A stretch of 64,000 nt of DNA from Bacillus sp. BGMRC 2118 (GCA_008364785.1 VTTJ01000005.1:1-64000), one strand, 5' to 3'. Positions 7,450 to 15,840 are shown, counted from the stretch's first letter. Notes: generated from the sequence alone by a model not told the origin. Program-made: numbers and translations.

Positions 7450-8352
7450 TTATTTTGCAGCTGCTTGTTTCTTTGCTTCTCTAATACTTTCATAGTCAGC
7501 ATCTGTTGCTTCCGTAAAGCCTGAAGCTGCAAACGCATCTAGTATTTCTTTATCTTCAACTTTCAAGAAAGCATCTTGGATTTTCTTAACAAGCTCGTCA
7601 TTCACTGCTTTACTAACAGCCCACGGATATTGGAACAATTTCTCTGACTGCCAGATTACCTTGTAGTCATCCCCAATTTTACCGTTTTTCTTTAATGTAT
7701 TAAAAATAGCACTATCAATTGCTCCAGCATCTACTTGCTTATTTGCAACTGCAATCGCCGTGGCATCATGTCCACCCGTATACACCATTTGCTTAAATTG
7801 ATGTTCATTAGCATTTGTAAATACACCTTGCTCTTTTAATTCAATACTTGGAATTAATGAACCTGATGTTGAAGATGGATCACCAAATGCAAAGTTCAAT
7901 TCCTTACTCTTTGCGACTAAATCATCAATGGATTCTAGTGGTGAATCCTTATGAGTAATGATGTATGAATAGTAGAAAGGTTCTCCTTCAATCAATTGAG
8001 TCATAATTGCTCTTGCACCACTTTGATCATTCGCATCAATATACGTTGCTGGTCCAAAGTAAGCCATGTTTACATCATCATAGTTCATCGCTTGAACAAC
8101 TGCCTGGTAATCAGGATAAACGGTAACCTTTACCGGCATATCTAATTCTTCTTCAAAGTGCTTAGACAACTTATCCATTGCAACTTGCATATTTCCTTGG
8201 TTTAAGGTTGGAATTACACCAACCACTAATTCCTCAAGCTCTGCAGTCTCTGTTCCTGTTTTCGCTTCTTCCTTTTCAACCTTTTCTTCTCCGCCACATG
8301 CAGCTAACACAAGAAGAAATAAGATCGTAATCATTCCCATAAACTTTTTCAT
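7450..8352 (-). CDS. phnD: PhnD-type substrate-binding lipoprotein
   Basis: A 300-residue extracytoplasmic binding protein. The signal peptide ends in the lipobox LAACGG (Cys about residue 20), followed by an acidic linker. Then comes the PhnD family fold with VVGVIPTLNQGN, NMAYFGPATYIDA, FGDPSSTSGSLIP and YTGGHDATAIAV; the FGDPSSTSG loop contacts the phosphonate oxygens in known members. The start at 8352 (MKKFMGM) has GGGGG about 8 bases upstream; the longer frame from 8382 does not. It follows the glycosyltransferase gene by 73 bases. Members bind phosphonates or phosphite; binding of a selenium oxyanion is speculation from context. Confidence 0.9.
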   Translation of the reverse strand: MKKFMGMITILFLLVLAACGGEEKVEKEEAKTGTETAELEELVVGVIPTLNQGNMQVAMDKLSKHFEEELDMPVKVTVYPDYQAVVQAMNYDDVNMAYFGPATYIDANDQSGARAIMTQLIEGEPFYYSYIITHKDSPLESIDDLVAKSKELNFAFGDPSSTSGSLIPSIELKEQGVFTNANEHQFKQMVYTGGHDATAIAVANKQVDAGAIDSAIFNTLKKNGKIGDDYKVIWQSEKLFQYPWAVSKAVNDELVKKIQDAFLKVEDKEILDAFAASGFTEATDADYESIREAKKQAAAK

Positions 8353-8425
8353 TCCACTAACCCCCATAAAATATATAAGCATTTCCTATCATAAAAAAAC
8401 TTAATCCTTTTGTCTACTTATTCGC

Positions 8426-9430
8426 TCAGATTAGTCGGCTATATAACGAAATATACTGATTCATTTCTTTTTCAAGTGAGTGATGATCTAGTATATATTC
8501 TTTCGCTCTTTTTGTAACCGAGCTCATTCTTTCATGGTCTGAGAGTATTCGGTCAGCGATTTCTTCAAACTCTGCTTCATCATTAAAGATCCAGCCTGTT
8601 TTATTATGATCAACCACACTTCTATTTCCTTCATTGTTTCTCACTACTACCGGACATCCACAATACATTGCTTCCATAATTGAAGACGGTTGCCCTTCTG
8701 ATATAGACGTATTAATTGTAATATCAGCTTGTTCATATAACGCCTTCATTTGCGAAAATGGTACGTCCTCAAAAAAGTGAACCCAATCATATAGATTACA
8801 GAGATTAAGAACCTGCTTTTCTATTTCTTCCTCAATGACTACTCCAGCAATTATAAATTGCAATTCTGTGTATTTCTTTTTTAAATCTAAAATTTGATTC
8901 CATACATAAAGTGGATCCTTTACGGATCTCAGACCCGCAGGCAGAAGAATTACTGGTTTTCCATCAGGAAATTTTATTGAAAGTTCTTGTTTATTTTCAA
9001 ACCAAACACTTTGCGGGATAATTTCAACTAAACTATTCGGATATGCGTTTAGTACTTTCTCTTTTCCATCCTGTGTGAATACCGTTATCGCATTTGCACC
9101 GTCTATCATCTTTTTCATTTCTTTTAGCTGAGCTGGGTTCGCTAGGTCATGATTAATATCTGTTCCACCATTTGTTAAAATATAAGGTTTATTTAAGGGT
9201 AGCTCCCTGCACATATTCCATCTGGCAAAGCGATACAAATGAAGAATGTGGTATAGATCGCATTCTTTTACTAATTCCTCTTTCTCATCGTTCCATCTTT
9301 CCTCCAAATAAGGAAATACATGAACATCAATACCCGCTTCCTCTAACCCATGAACTATTCTTTTTGTTGTGGTTGCATTTCCTCTGTTGCTTCTATAATA
9401 AGGTGTAAAAAAGGCAATCTTCTTATTCAA
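8426..9430 (-). CDS. GT4-type glycosyltransferase coupled to selB, SenB-like
   Basis: A 334-residue GT-B fold glycosyltransferase. The N-terminal domain starts KKIAFFTPYYRSNRGN; mid-protein are NGGTDINHDL, the linker IIPQSV and LRSVKDP; the C-terminal domain has EGQPSSIMEAMYCGCPVVV and a GN(R) step, the nucleotide-sugar site. From memory, the RGN start, GTD, the VKDP linker and the EG...EA...PV pattern match the SenB selenosugar synthases, which join selenophosphate to a UDP-sugar. The TTG start (9430) overlaps the selB stop codon and GGGTGAGAG lies 6 bases upstream, so the gene is translationally coupled to selB. The catalytic assignment is inference; a general glycosyltransferase is the alternative. 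Confidence 0.8.
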   Translation of the reverse strand: MNKKIAFFTPYYRSNRGNATTTKRIVHGLEEAGIDVHVFPYLEERWNDEKEELVKECDLYHILHLYRFARWNMCRELPLNKPYILTNGGTDINHDLANPAQLKEMKKMIDGANAITVFTQDGKEKVLNAYPNSLVEIIPQSVWFENKQELSIKFPDGKPVILLPAGLRSVKDPLYVWNQILDLKKKYTELQFIIAGVVIEEEIEKQVLNLCNLYDWVHFFEDVPFSQMKALYEQADITINTSISEGQPSSIMEAMYCGCPVVVRNNEGNRSVVDHNKTGWIFNDEAEFEEIADRILSDHERMSSVTKRAKEYILDHHSLEKEMNQYISLYSRLI

Positions 9431-11318
9431 TCGTATCTCTCACCCATACTCGATTTTGTTCTTCTCTCTTTGTTATCCCTAATAAATCAAATAATTCCAT
9501 TAATGGTACTAAGTATTTCCTTGAAACTCCAAGACTATCCTTTGCTACTTTTAAATCAAATGAATCACCAGTTGTAGCTCGAAGCTTCTTTATCGCCATT
9601 TCTAGGTTTTCTGTGGTAATCGCATTTTTCTCATCTAAGAAATACAATTTATTTGTTGTTTTTAAGAAATGTTTTAGCTCTTCCAGTACATCTTTAGGAA
9701 CACCTGATGCGCTTCCATATTCTTCCCACGTTTTTACATTTAGTTCATCTTGTTGAATACTACTAATCATATTTTCAATTCTCTTTTTCCAGCTTGCGGG
9801 ATAATTTGGTACATATTCTATCGTTGCTACAAACTGTCCTTGTTTTTGTAACTGATTCTTTTGTATCCCCTCATCCATCACTGCTGTCACCCATTCTTTC
9901 GGTGCTTGATGACTAAGAATAGTAATAAGCTCAGCTTTATTCATCCCAAAACGCAGTGGATACTTCTCTTGGTAATCCTCTAACTGCTCGTTGGCTTTTC
10001 GAAGTAATAATTCCTTCTCTGAATGGAGAGTTAGTCCTTGTAACATCTCTACTAGATCTCCGGATTCTTCCTTCATCTCCTCAAGCTGGTCTTCTTTAAG
10101 CGAAGTCAACTGTAACAATTCCTTCTTAGGTAAGTATTTCTTTTCCTTTAGAAGATCAATTACACGCTGAGCAGGTGTACCTTCTTTTTTAATATGTAAC
10201 ATTTTCATAGTTTCTTGACCAAATCGATACTTTTGACCGTGTGGATCTATCACCCACCCACCACCAATTGTCTCCGTTGGCGTTGGTCTTCTTAAGATAA
10301 AACGGTCTCCTCGTTTTGTTACAACTTCCTCATCTAAACGCAGCTGACAAAGCACTTCCTCACTTGAACCAGTCGCTTCATTACGATCGAAGAAAACGAT
10401 TTTCCCCATAACTTCTGAAGTTCCTAAATGAAGCTTAATGGGTGTTCGTTGCTTAATTGGGTGCTTTAAGTTCTGTACAATGGAAAGTGAAATATCAATT
10501 GTATTGGTGACGACAAAGTGCTCTTTATCGACAAGAACATCTCCACGTTCAATTGTTTCTTTTGTTACATTTGAAAGGTTAATCGCAACACGTTGACCAG
10601 CCACAGCTTTTTCAGCGGGTTTATGATGTACTTGTAATTGGCGCGCCTTCGTTTCCTGGCGTGATGGCAGTATCATCAGCGATTGACCTTCAATCACTGT
10701 ACCTTCATAAACAGTTCCTCTTACTACAGTACCTTGACCTTTTACAGTAAACACTTGATCAATTGGTAGACGAAACGCACCACTCGCATTTCTCATTTCA
10801 AGCTGTTCAAGTTCTTCTTTAATTTTGGCTCGTAATTTGTCAATACCAATACCTTTCAAACTATCTACTAAAATGATGGGAGAATCTGAGAATACAGTAC
10901 CTTGTAGCTGCTCCTTAATCTCATCTTCTACAAGGTCTACAAAATCGTCCTCTACCTTATCAATTTTAGAGACAGCTACAATCCCTTTTTTAATACCTAA
11001 AAATGAAAGGATATCTAAGTGTTCCTTCGTTTGAGGCATTACTCCTTCATCTGCCGCTACAACAAGAATCACTAAGTCTATACCTGCAACTCCCGCAATC
11101 ATTTGCCTGATAAATCGTTCATGCCCTGGTACATCTATAACAGAAGCAGAGATATTGTCTCCTAACTCAAGTGGAGCAAAACCTAATTCTATTGAAATTT
11201 GTCTCTCTTTTTCTTCCTTGAGACGATCTGTATCTACGTTTGTTAATGCTTTCGTTAATGACGTTTTACCATGGTCAATATGACCTGCCATCCCAACTGT
11301 AAAATAATGCTTGTCCAC
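9423..11318 (-). CDS. selB: selenocysteine-specific elongation factor SelB
   Basis: SelB delivers Sec-tRNA(Sec) to UGA codons by binding GTP, the tRNA and the SECIS hairpin. The protein is 631-637 residues, the usual length. It has G1 GHIDHGKTSL, switch II DVPGHERFI, SKID, EF-Tu-like beta-barrel domains to about residue 330, and the C-terminal winged-helix repeats that bind SECIS RNA. I place the start at GTG 11318 because GAAGGAAG lies 8 bases upstream; the ATG at 11336 remains possible. It is divergent from selC and heads an operon with the glycosyltransferase and PhnDEC. Confidence 0.96.
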   Translation of the reverse strand: MDKHYFTVGMAGHIDHGKTSLTKALTNVDTDRLKEEKERQISIELGFAPLELGDNISASVIDVPGHERFIRQMIAGVAGIDLVILVVAADEGVMPQTKEHLDILSFLGIKKGIVAVSKIDKVEDDFVDLVEDEIKEQLQGTVFSDSPIILVDSLKGIGIDKLRAKIKEELEQLEMRNASGAFRLPIDQVFTVKGQGTVVRGTVYEGTVIEGQSLMILPSRQETKARQLQVHHKPAEKAVAGQRVAINLSNVTKETIERGDVLVDKEHFVVTNTIDISLSIVQNLKHPIKQRTPIKLHLGTSEVMGKIVFFDRNEATGSSEEVLCQLRLDEEVVTKRGDRFILRRPTPTETIGGGWVIDPHGQKYRFGQETMKMLHIKKEGTPAQRVIDLLKEKKYLPKKELLQLTSLKEDQLEEMKEESGDLVEMLQGLTLHSEKELLLRKANEQLEDYQEKYPLRFGMNKAELITILSHQAPKEWVTAVMDEGIQKNQLQKQGQFVATIEYVPNYPASWKKRIENMISSIQQDELNVKTWEEYGSASGVPKDVLEELKHFLKTTNKLYFLDEKNAITTENLEMAIKKLRATTGDSFDLKVAKDSLGVSRKYLVPLMELFDLLGITKREEQNRVWVRDTIE

Positions 11319-11350
11319 GTATTTCACTTCCTTCATTTAAATCAACCTTA

Positions 11351-11379
11351 ACTTTACATGGAATAAGGAATTGTTTCAA
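11351..11379 (-). promoter_or_regulatory. probable sigma-A promoter of the selB operon
   Basis: TTGAAA at 11379-11374 and TAAAGT at 11356-11351 on the minus strand have a 17-base spacer and end about 15-33 bases upstream of the candidate selB starts. Confidence 0.5.
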
Positions 11380-11445
11380 GAGTAAGCAACATCTTAATCA
11401 TTGTTCAAAAAATCTCTACTTTATGCAGAAGTATATTATTTCCTC

Positions 11446-11474
11446 TTGATTCAGGAAAAAATCAGAGTTATAAT
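11446..11474 (+). promoter_or_regulatory. sigma-A promoter of selC
   Basis: TTGATT at 11446-11451 and a perfect TATAAT at 11469-11474 are 17 bases apart. Transcription would begin about 10 bases before the mature tRNA-Sec, so selC has its own promoter. Confidence 0.7.
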
Positions 11475-11491
11475 GTTAGAGCACCTTAAAT

Positions 11492-11588
11492 GGGGCTGAA
11501 TGGGGTACTGGTGTCCCCCTCGGTCTTCAAAACCGCATGTGAGGCGCGTGCCGTCTCAGGTGGGTTCGATTCCCACGCAGTCCCGCCA
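11492..11588 (+). tRNA. selC: selenocysteine tRNA (anticodon UCA)
   Basis: The 97-base gene ends in encoded CCA with discriminator G. The long acceptor pairs GGGGCTGA with GCAGTCCC (seven pairs including one G-U, plus an A-G mismatch at the eighth). The D arm has GGGG/CCCC. The anticodon loop CTTCAAA carries TCA. A long variable arm follows, then the T arm GTGGG-TTCGATT-CCCAC. These features, with selB 173 bases away on the other strand, identify tRNA-Sec, which is charged with serine and converted by SelA. Confidence 0.95.
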
Positions 11589-11622
11589 ATTATTCTTAAA
11601 TACATAACAAAACTATAAATAG

Positions 11623-11657
11623 AGCCACCCATTAAAATTGATGGGTGGCTTCTTGTT
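11623..11657 (+). terminator. terminator of selC
   Basis: GCCACCCAT-taaaattg-ATGGGTGGC is followed by TTCTTGTTT. It lies 35 bases after the tRNA and before the converging gene at 11688. Confidence 0.8.
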
Positions 11658-11687
11658 TACATTGAGAATTAAAAATAAATATCAGTA

Positions 11688-11894
11688 TTACTTGTTTTGT
11701 TTAAACTGTGCCATCATGTGTGCCTGCTTCTTTAAACGATTATCAGCTTTCTTATCATGTACAACCAGTACTGCATGAATGGCACCAGGAATATAGAAAA
11801 ATAAACATAAAATTAAATTAAATAATGCTTGAAATGGTCTACCGACAAATAATACAGCAACTGGTGGTAATAAAATTGCTAACAGGTATAACAT
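11688..11894 (-). CDS. Pmp3/YqaE family small membrane protein
   Basis: A 68-residue protein with two hydrophobic helices. The motif LPPVAVLFVGRPFQALFN followed by LFFYIPGAIHAVLVV is the UPF0057/Pmp3 pattern (PP-V and PG-IHA). In yeast and plants such proteins modulate membrane potential; in bacteria the function is unsettled, with stress links. It carries a short basic C-terminal tail. It stands alone, with GGAGATTA upstream of the ATG. Confidence 0.85.
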   Translation of the reverse strand: MLYLLAILLPPVAVLFVGRPFQALFNLILCLFFYIPGAIHAVLVVHDKKADNRLKKQAHMMAQFKQNK

Positions 11895-12104
11895 ATAATC
11901 TCCTCCAATAAAGGGTGTTTTGATCTTAACTACCTTTATATACGTAATTTCCTTAAGGAAGTTTCACAAAATGAGAAATTAGGTAGTATAGTGCACGGAT
12001 CCCTTCATTGAAAAATTTATGCTTCTTATACATCCCTTTCCCCTAAAATTATGTACAACCTTTTATAATGAACGAAATTCTGTTATTCTAACTTGGGTGA
12101 TGAA

Positions 12105-12275
12105 ATGACAAATGATAGCGAGTATGACTTAGAGAAAGTGTACGATTTCAAAGAACTACCTGATAAGAACAGTGGCCGGTGTGATAATTGTGGTCATACT
12201 CTATTTAAGTCTTCTGTGAATGCAGGTATTTTTTTACGAGAATGTCGTCAATGCGGAATGAAGAAAAGTATATAA
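12105..12275 (+). CDS. small zinc-ribbon-like protein
   Basis: A 56-residue protein with an acidic N-terminal half and a C-terminal pair of cysteine motifs, CDNCG and CRQCG, 22 residues apart, suited to bind one zinc. The start at the ATG at 12105 has GGGTGATG just upstream; a TTG four codons earlier is less likely. The family is not recognised. It is closed by its own terminator. Confidence 0.7.
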   Translation: MTNDSEYDLEKVYDFKELPDKNSGRCDNCGHTLFKSSVNAGIFLRECRQCGMKKSI

Positions 12276-12287
12276 GTAGCAACACGT

Positions 12288-12323
12288 ACAGCAGAGAAAA
12301 TATAGTTTTCTGCTGTTTTTATT
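12288..12323 (+). terminator. terminator of the zinc-ribbon gene
   Basis: ACAGCAGAgAAAA and TTTTCTGCTGT form a hairpin followed by a T run. Confidence 0.75.
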
Positions 12324-12500
12324 TAACTCCATTTATGTTTATGTTACATACAGTATTACCCACCTCCTGTACAAGCTTCAATTATAGGTAATATGTTGTA
12401 GAAATCTCCAGCCAAGTTCTTTAAAATTAAATAGATTAGACAATAATACGTTATTCGGTTACAAAGTAACCACCAGAAACTAATGGAGGCAGTATACACG

Positions 12501-13664
12501 GTGAAGCTTATACTTAAAAATGGAACTCCTTTTGTGTTCATAGTACTACTACTAACAATAAGTGTTTATTTCTCTAGTAACATTTCCAGCCTTCCCTCCT
12601 CTTCAAAACCTATATTTCAGTATATATTGTTAGGTTTACTTGTTATGTTGCTTGGTCTTGGATACGGATTTAATAGATTAAAAGTCTTTTATTTGGGAAT
12701 TCATATTCTTGTTTTGTTTTTTGTACTGCATGGATATTTAGTTGAAATACCTCCCTCATTTAGAGAAGTTGTCCTTCCTTATATACTAGGAATTAACGTG
12801 GCTGTTATCCTCTTATTGAAGGACGGAGCCGTATTATCTATACAAGGCAAGTTTATAACTTTTCTTCTACTAACTGAATTTGTAGCTGTATACTTGTTTC
12901 ATACTAATATTGTGAGTTTTTTATCTATTAAATCATTACCTTTTCATTTGGAGATTATCAATATCCCTGACTATGCAGTTCTCTTATTTTTAATCACTGT
13001 AGCGGTCTACATACTCAACATAATTAAGAACTTTACGATTTATAAGGTCCTTCTTTTAGGGTCTATTCTTGCCATATTGTTTAGCCTCCATTTAGAAAAC
13101 TTGTTCGGTTCACAGCTCTTCTTGATCACTAGTTCGATCCAACTATTACTCGCTGTTGTAAATAGAACTTATGCTATGGCCTATATAGATGAGTTAACCC
13201 GTATCCCATCTAGAAGAATGCTAAAAGTTGACTTGATGAAACTTGGAAGCAAATATTCAATTGCTATGATTGATATAGATTTCTTCAAGAAATTTAATGA
13301 CAAATATGGCCATGATGTTGGCGATGACGTGCTTATCCTTGTTGCGAAAGAGTTACTAAGTGTAACAGGTGGCGGCAAAGCGTATCGGTATGGCGGGGAG
13401 GAATTCACCATTGTTTTCCCAAAGAAAAATAGCGAGGATGTACTAACACATTTAGAGGATTTGCGTGAAAAGATTTCTAAAAAAGAGTACTTATATAAGA
13501 ATAAGAACAAAAATGGAGAATATCGTACTCAGAAGTTAAGAGTCACCATTAGTATCGGTATAGCAGAGAAACGACGCAATTCAAAGCCTTTCGATGTCAT
13601 AAAAGAAGCAGATAAAGCACTATATCGCGCAAAGAAGAAAGGTCGAAATTGTGTTAGCAGGTGA
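12501..13664 (+). CDS. membrane-anchored diguanylate cyclase (GGDEF)
   Basis: The 387-residue protein has about seven to eight membrane helices in residues 1-225 and a C-terminal GGDEF domain. The domain begins DELTRIPSRR, then has IDIDFFKKFND (metal-binding Asp) and RYGGEEF, the active GGEEF form, and ends with KALYRAKKKGRN. It should make cyclic di-GMP from two GTP; no RxxD inhibitory site precedes GGEEF. The start is the GTG at 12501, with GGAGG 11 bases upstream; the ATG at 12483 overlaps that site. The N-terminal sensor region has no family I recognise. It stands alone, followed by a repeat element. Confidence 0.9.
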   Translation: MKLILKNGTPFVFIVLLLTISVYFSSNISSLPSSSKPIFQYILLGLLVMLLGLGYGFNRLKVFYLGIHILVLFFVLHGYLVEIPPSFREVVLPYILGINVAVILLLKDGAVLSIQGKFITFLLLTEFVAVYLFHTNIVSFLSIKSLPFHLEIINIPDYAVLLFLITVAVYILNIIKNFTIYKVLLLGSILAILFSLHLENLFGSQLFLITSSIQLLLAVVNRTYAMAYIDELTRIPSRRMLKVDLMKLGSKYSIAMIDIDFFKKFNDKYGHDVGDDVLILVAKELLSVTGGGKAYRYGGEEFTIVFPKKNSEDVLTHLEDLREKISKKEYLYKNKNKNGEYRTQKLRVTISIGIAEKRRNSKPFDVIKEADKALYRAKKKGRNCVSR

Positions 13665-13695
13665 AAAATCAATTTAGAATCCTTCGTTTAATGGA

Positions 13696-14061
13696 GGCTG
13701 GGACATAAATATTTCAGTTCAATCAATAAGAAACCCGAACTATTAGGTGGTATTTTAATAAATTACGCCTAATAATTCGGATCTATTTTGTTTTAAGTTG
13801 ATTTGTTGATTCCAGAAATACATACTATTTACTAAAAACCATAGTGGAATGGAGCGAAAGCCACCCGACTCCTGCGGGAGGTAGAGGAAAGGCTGAGACC
13901 CCGCAGGCGTAGCTGAGGAGGCTCAGGTTCCTCCCCGCGGAAAGCGAGTGGCTGTAGTGTAATGGAACGGACTTGTTCTTCCAGCTTAACTCATAAATAT
14001 AGTTTATGAATTTAGATATTGTTCGTCTTTAAAGGAGAGATAAATAAGTTATGTCCCAGCC
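13696..14061 (+). repeat. MITE-like intergenic repeat, family A (full copy)
   Basis: The 366-base element is bounded by perfect 13-base terminal inverted repeats, GGCTGGGACATAA and TTATGTCCCAGCC. Inside are an AT-rich hairpin near 13733-13785 (CCCGAACTATTAGG arm) and a GC-rich core of about 100 bases beginning GGAGCGAAAGCCACCC and ending GCGAGTGGCT, unlike the AT-rich surroundings. No open frame codes for a transposase. The GC-rich core resembles an intergenic repeat I know from several Bacillaceae genomes. A second, deleted copy is at 26845-27120. Confidence 0.8.
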
Positions 14062-14088
14062 ACTTTTTTCCGTACTACTACTTCGTAA

Positions 14089-14340
14089 ACTATATTTCAA
14101 GCAAACTTAACAGAATCATCACCCAATAGTAAGAAAGCTCATTCTGATATCCTATCAGAACAAGCTCGTCAGGAAATTATAGAACATTTTCATACAGAAA
14201 CAATAGAAGCTGTTAAGCGCACATCACTAGAAGATATCTACCTTGTAACCATCAATCAGCAAACAATTGTAGTGGAGCTTGGCGGATTTAAACCTGTGAT
14301 TGTACAAGAACAGAAAGCAAAAGAATTAGGGTTATTATAA
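14089..14340 (+). pseudogene. 3' remnant of a gene, without start codon
   Basis: An open frame of 83 residues reads as ordinary protein (SEQARQEIIEHFHTETIEAV, then VTINQQTIVVELGGFKPVIV) and ends at TAA 14340. It has no ATG, GTG or TTG start after the in-frame TAA at 14086, and begins 27 bases after the end of the repeat at 14061. The likely explanation is that the repeat inserted into, or a deletion next to it removed, the 5' part of the gene. The family is not recognised. Confidence 0.55.
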
Positions 14341-14368
14341 AGGCAGTCCCTGTGACTGCCTTTACTTT
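14338..14368. terminator. terminator-like hairpin
   Basis: AAAGGCAGTC-cctgt-GACTGCCTTT followed by TACTTTT lies at the end of the gene remnant and overlaps the nadE stop codon, so it may serve both directions. Confidence 0.65.
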
Positions 14369-15189
14369 TCCCACCACTCATCAAACATTGATGCTGGTAA
14401 TTGGCGTTTGTGTTCGGTCATTAAATAACGTTTCTCAAGTTTTTTTGCAGCTGCTGCGGGAATCGATTTTCCTTCTAAATAGTCATCAATTTCTTCATAC
14501 GTCATTCCTAACTCAGTCTCGTCTGTTTGGCCCGGCTTTTGATCTAATAAATCTGCTGTCGGCGCCTTTAAATATAAACGCTCATCTGCACCAAGCTCCT
14601 GTAGCAACGCCCTTCCCTGACGTTTACTTAACCCGCTTAGTGGTAAAAGGTCTGCACCACCGTCTCCATATTTCGTAAAGAAACCTGTAATCGCTTCAGC
14701 TGCATGATCTGTCCCAATGACTAACAGTCCATGCTGCCCACCAATAGCATATTGAGCAATCATTCTCATTCTAGCTTTTACGTTTCCTTTGTTGAAGTCC
14801 GATAATGACTCATCAGCTGAGGACTGAAACTCAGTGGCAATTGCATCTACTGCATGTAAAATGTTAAAAGTCATTTGGCGATCTGACTTAATAAATTGTA
14901 AGGCTGCTTGTGCATCTTCTTCATCTTTCTGCGTCCCATATGGTAGACGGACCGTAATAAAAGTAGCATCTTTACCTTCACTTCTAAGTTCTTCAACTGC
15001 CAGTTGACATAAACGACCCGCTAGTGTTGAATCTTGCCCCCCACTAATACCCAGCACAAAACCTTTTGCCTTAGAATGGAGTAAATAGTTTTTTAGAAAA
15101 TCCACTCTTGCTCTAATTTCTTCTTTTGGATTAATTTCAGGCTTAACTTGTAATTCTGCAATAATTTTACTTTGTATACTTTCGGGCAT
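14362..15189 (-). CDS. nadE: NH3-dependent NAD(+) synthetase
   Basis: The 275-residue enzyme amidates nicotinate adenine dinucleotide to NAD with ATP and ammonia. It has the PP-loop [14 protein letters not shown] (about residue 46), the ammonium/NaAD segment [20 protein letters not shown] and the KAPTADL motif. Length matches the ammonia-dependent form; there is no glutaminase domain. It is the last gene of the NAD operon, 12 bases after nadD, with GGAGGGATACAG before its ATG. Confidence 0.96.
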   Translation of the reverse strand: MPESIQSKIIAELQVKPEINPKEEIRARVDFLKNYLLHSKAKGFVLGISGGQDSTLAGRLCQLAVEELRSEGKDATFITVRLPYGTQKDEEDAQAALQFIKSDRQMTFNILHAVDAIATEFQSSADESLSDFNKGNVKARMRMIAQYAIGGQHGLLVIGTDHAAEAITGFFTKYGDGGADLLPLSGLSKRQGRALLQELGADERLYLKAPTADLLDQKPGQTDETELGMTYEEIDDYLEGKSIPAAAAKKLEKRYLMTEHKRQLPASMFDEWWEK

Positions 15190-15201
15190 TCTGTATCCCT
15201 C

Positions 15202-15816
15202 CTATTTATAAAGCGATTGTTCTTTAATATAACTATAGCATTTTTCCGGAAGTAAATAGCGTGGCTCACCGCCGAGCGCAAACTCTTCACGAATATATGT
15301 GGAACTAATCTCCATTGCCAATCCCTTGTCTACTAAATGAAACGTGTTTCCATCATCATGATTACGTAGTAAAGGTGACCTGCCAATTGTTTTAAGCATA
15401 TTTATTCCATCTCTTGCCATCACGATAAAACGGTTTTCCTTTACTAAAGGCTCCTCATTCCCCCACTTACCTTCCCCGATATCAACAAGTAAATCTGCTC
15501 CCATAATAAAGAAAACGTCATCATTCGGAAATTTCTTTTTGTAATAATTTAACGTTTCATACGTAGATATTTTCCAAGCTTCTTGCTTCATTTCGTAATC
15601 ATCTGCAACAAATATTTCATTATTTTCTATTGCAAGTTGAACCATGTTCCATCTATGTTCGTCATTTGTATTCATTGTTTTATCTTTACGTTTACTAGAA
15701 CACGGTAAAAAAATGACTTGGTCTAAGTGACAGCGATGAGCAACCGTGCTCGCCGTCCATAGGTGAACATTTGTTATTGGATCAAAGGAAGAGCCGTATA
15801 TCCCGATTCTTGCCAT
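15202..15816 (-). CDS. nadD: nicotinate (nicotinamide) nucleotide adenylyltransferase
   Basis: The 204-residue nucleotidyltransferase starts MARIGIYGSSFDPITNVHLW, the HxGH-like dinucleotide site in the form NVH, and ends with the ISSTYIR motif that binds ATP. It joins nicotinate mononucleotide and ATP to give deamido-NAD. It lies between pncB and nadE in the salvage operon. The typical Bacillus nadD lies elsewhere near the yqe genes, so this could be a second, operon-specific copy (inference). Confidence 0.88.
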   Translation of the reverse strand: MARIGIYGSSFDPITNVHLWTASTVAHRCHLDQVIFLPCSSKRKDKTMNTNDEHRWNMVQLAIENNEIFVADDYEMKQEAWKISTYETLNYYKKKFPNDDVFFIMGADLLVDIGEGKWGNEEPLVKENRFIVMARDGINMLKTIGRSPLLRNHDDGNTFHLVDKGLAMEISSTYIREEFALGGEPRYLLPEKCYSYIKEQSLYK

Positions 15817-15840
15817 TATTCAACACTCCTTTTTGAGGAA

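Noticed and set aside
6678-7538. PhnE starting at 7538
   Set aside because: That start lies inside phnD and adds a lysine/glutamine-rich stretch unlike a permease N-terminus; the ATG at 7433 follows the phnD stop.
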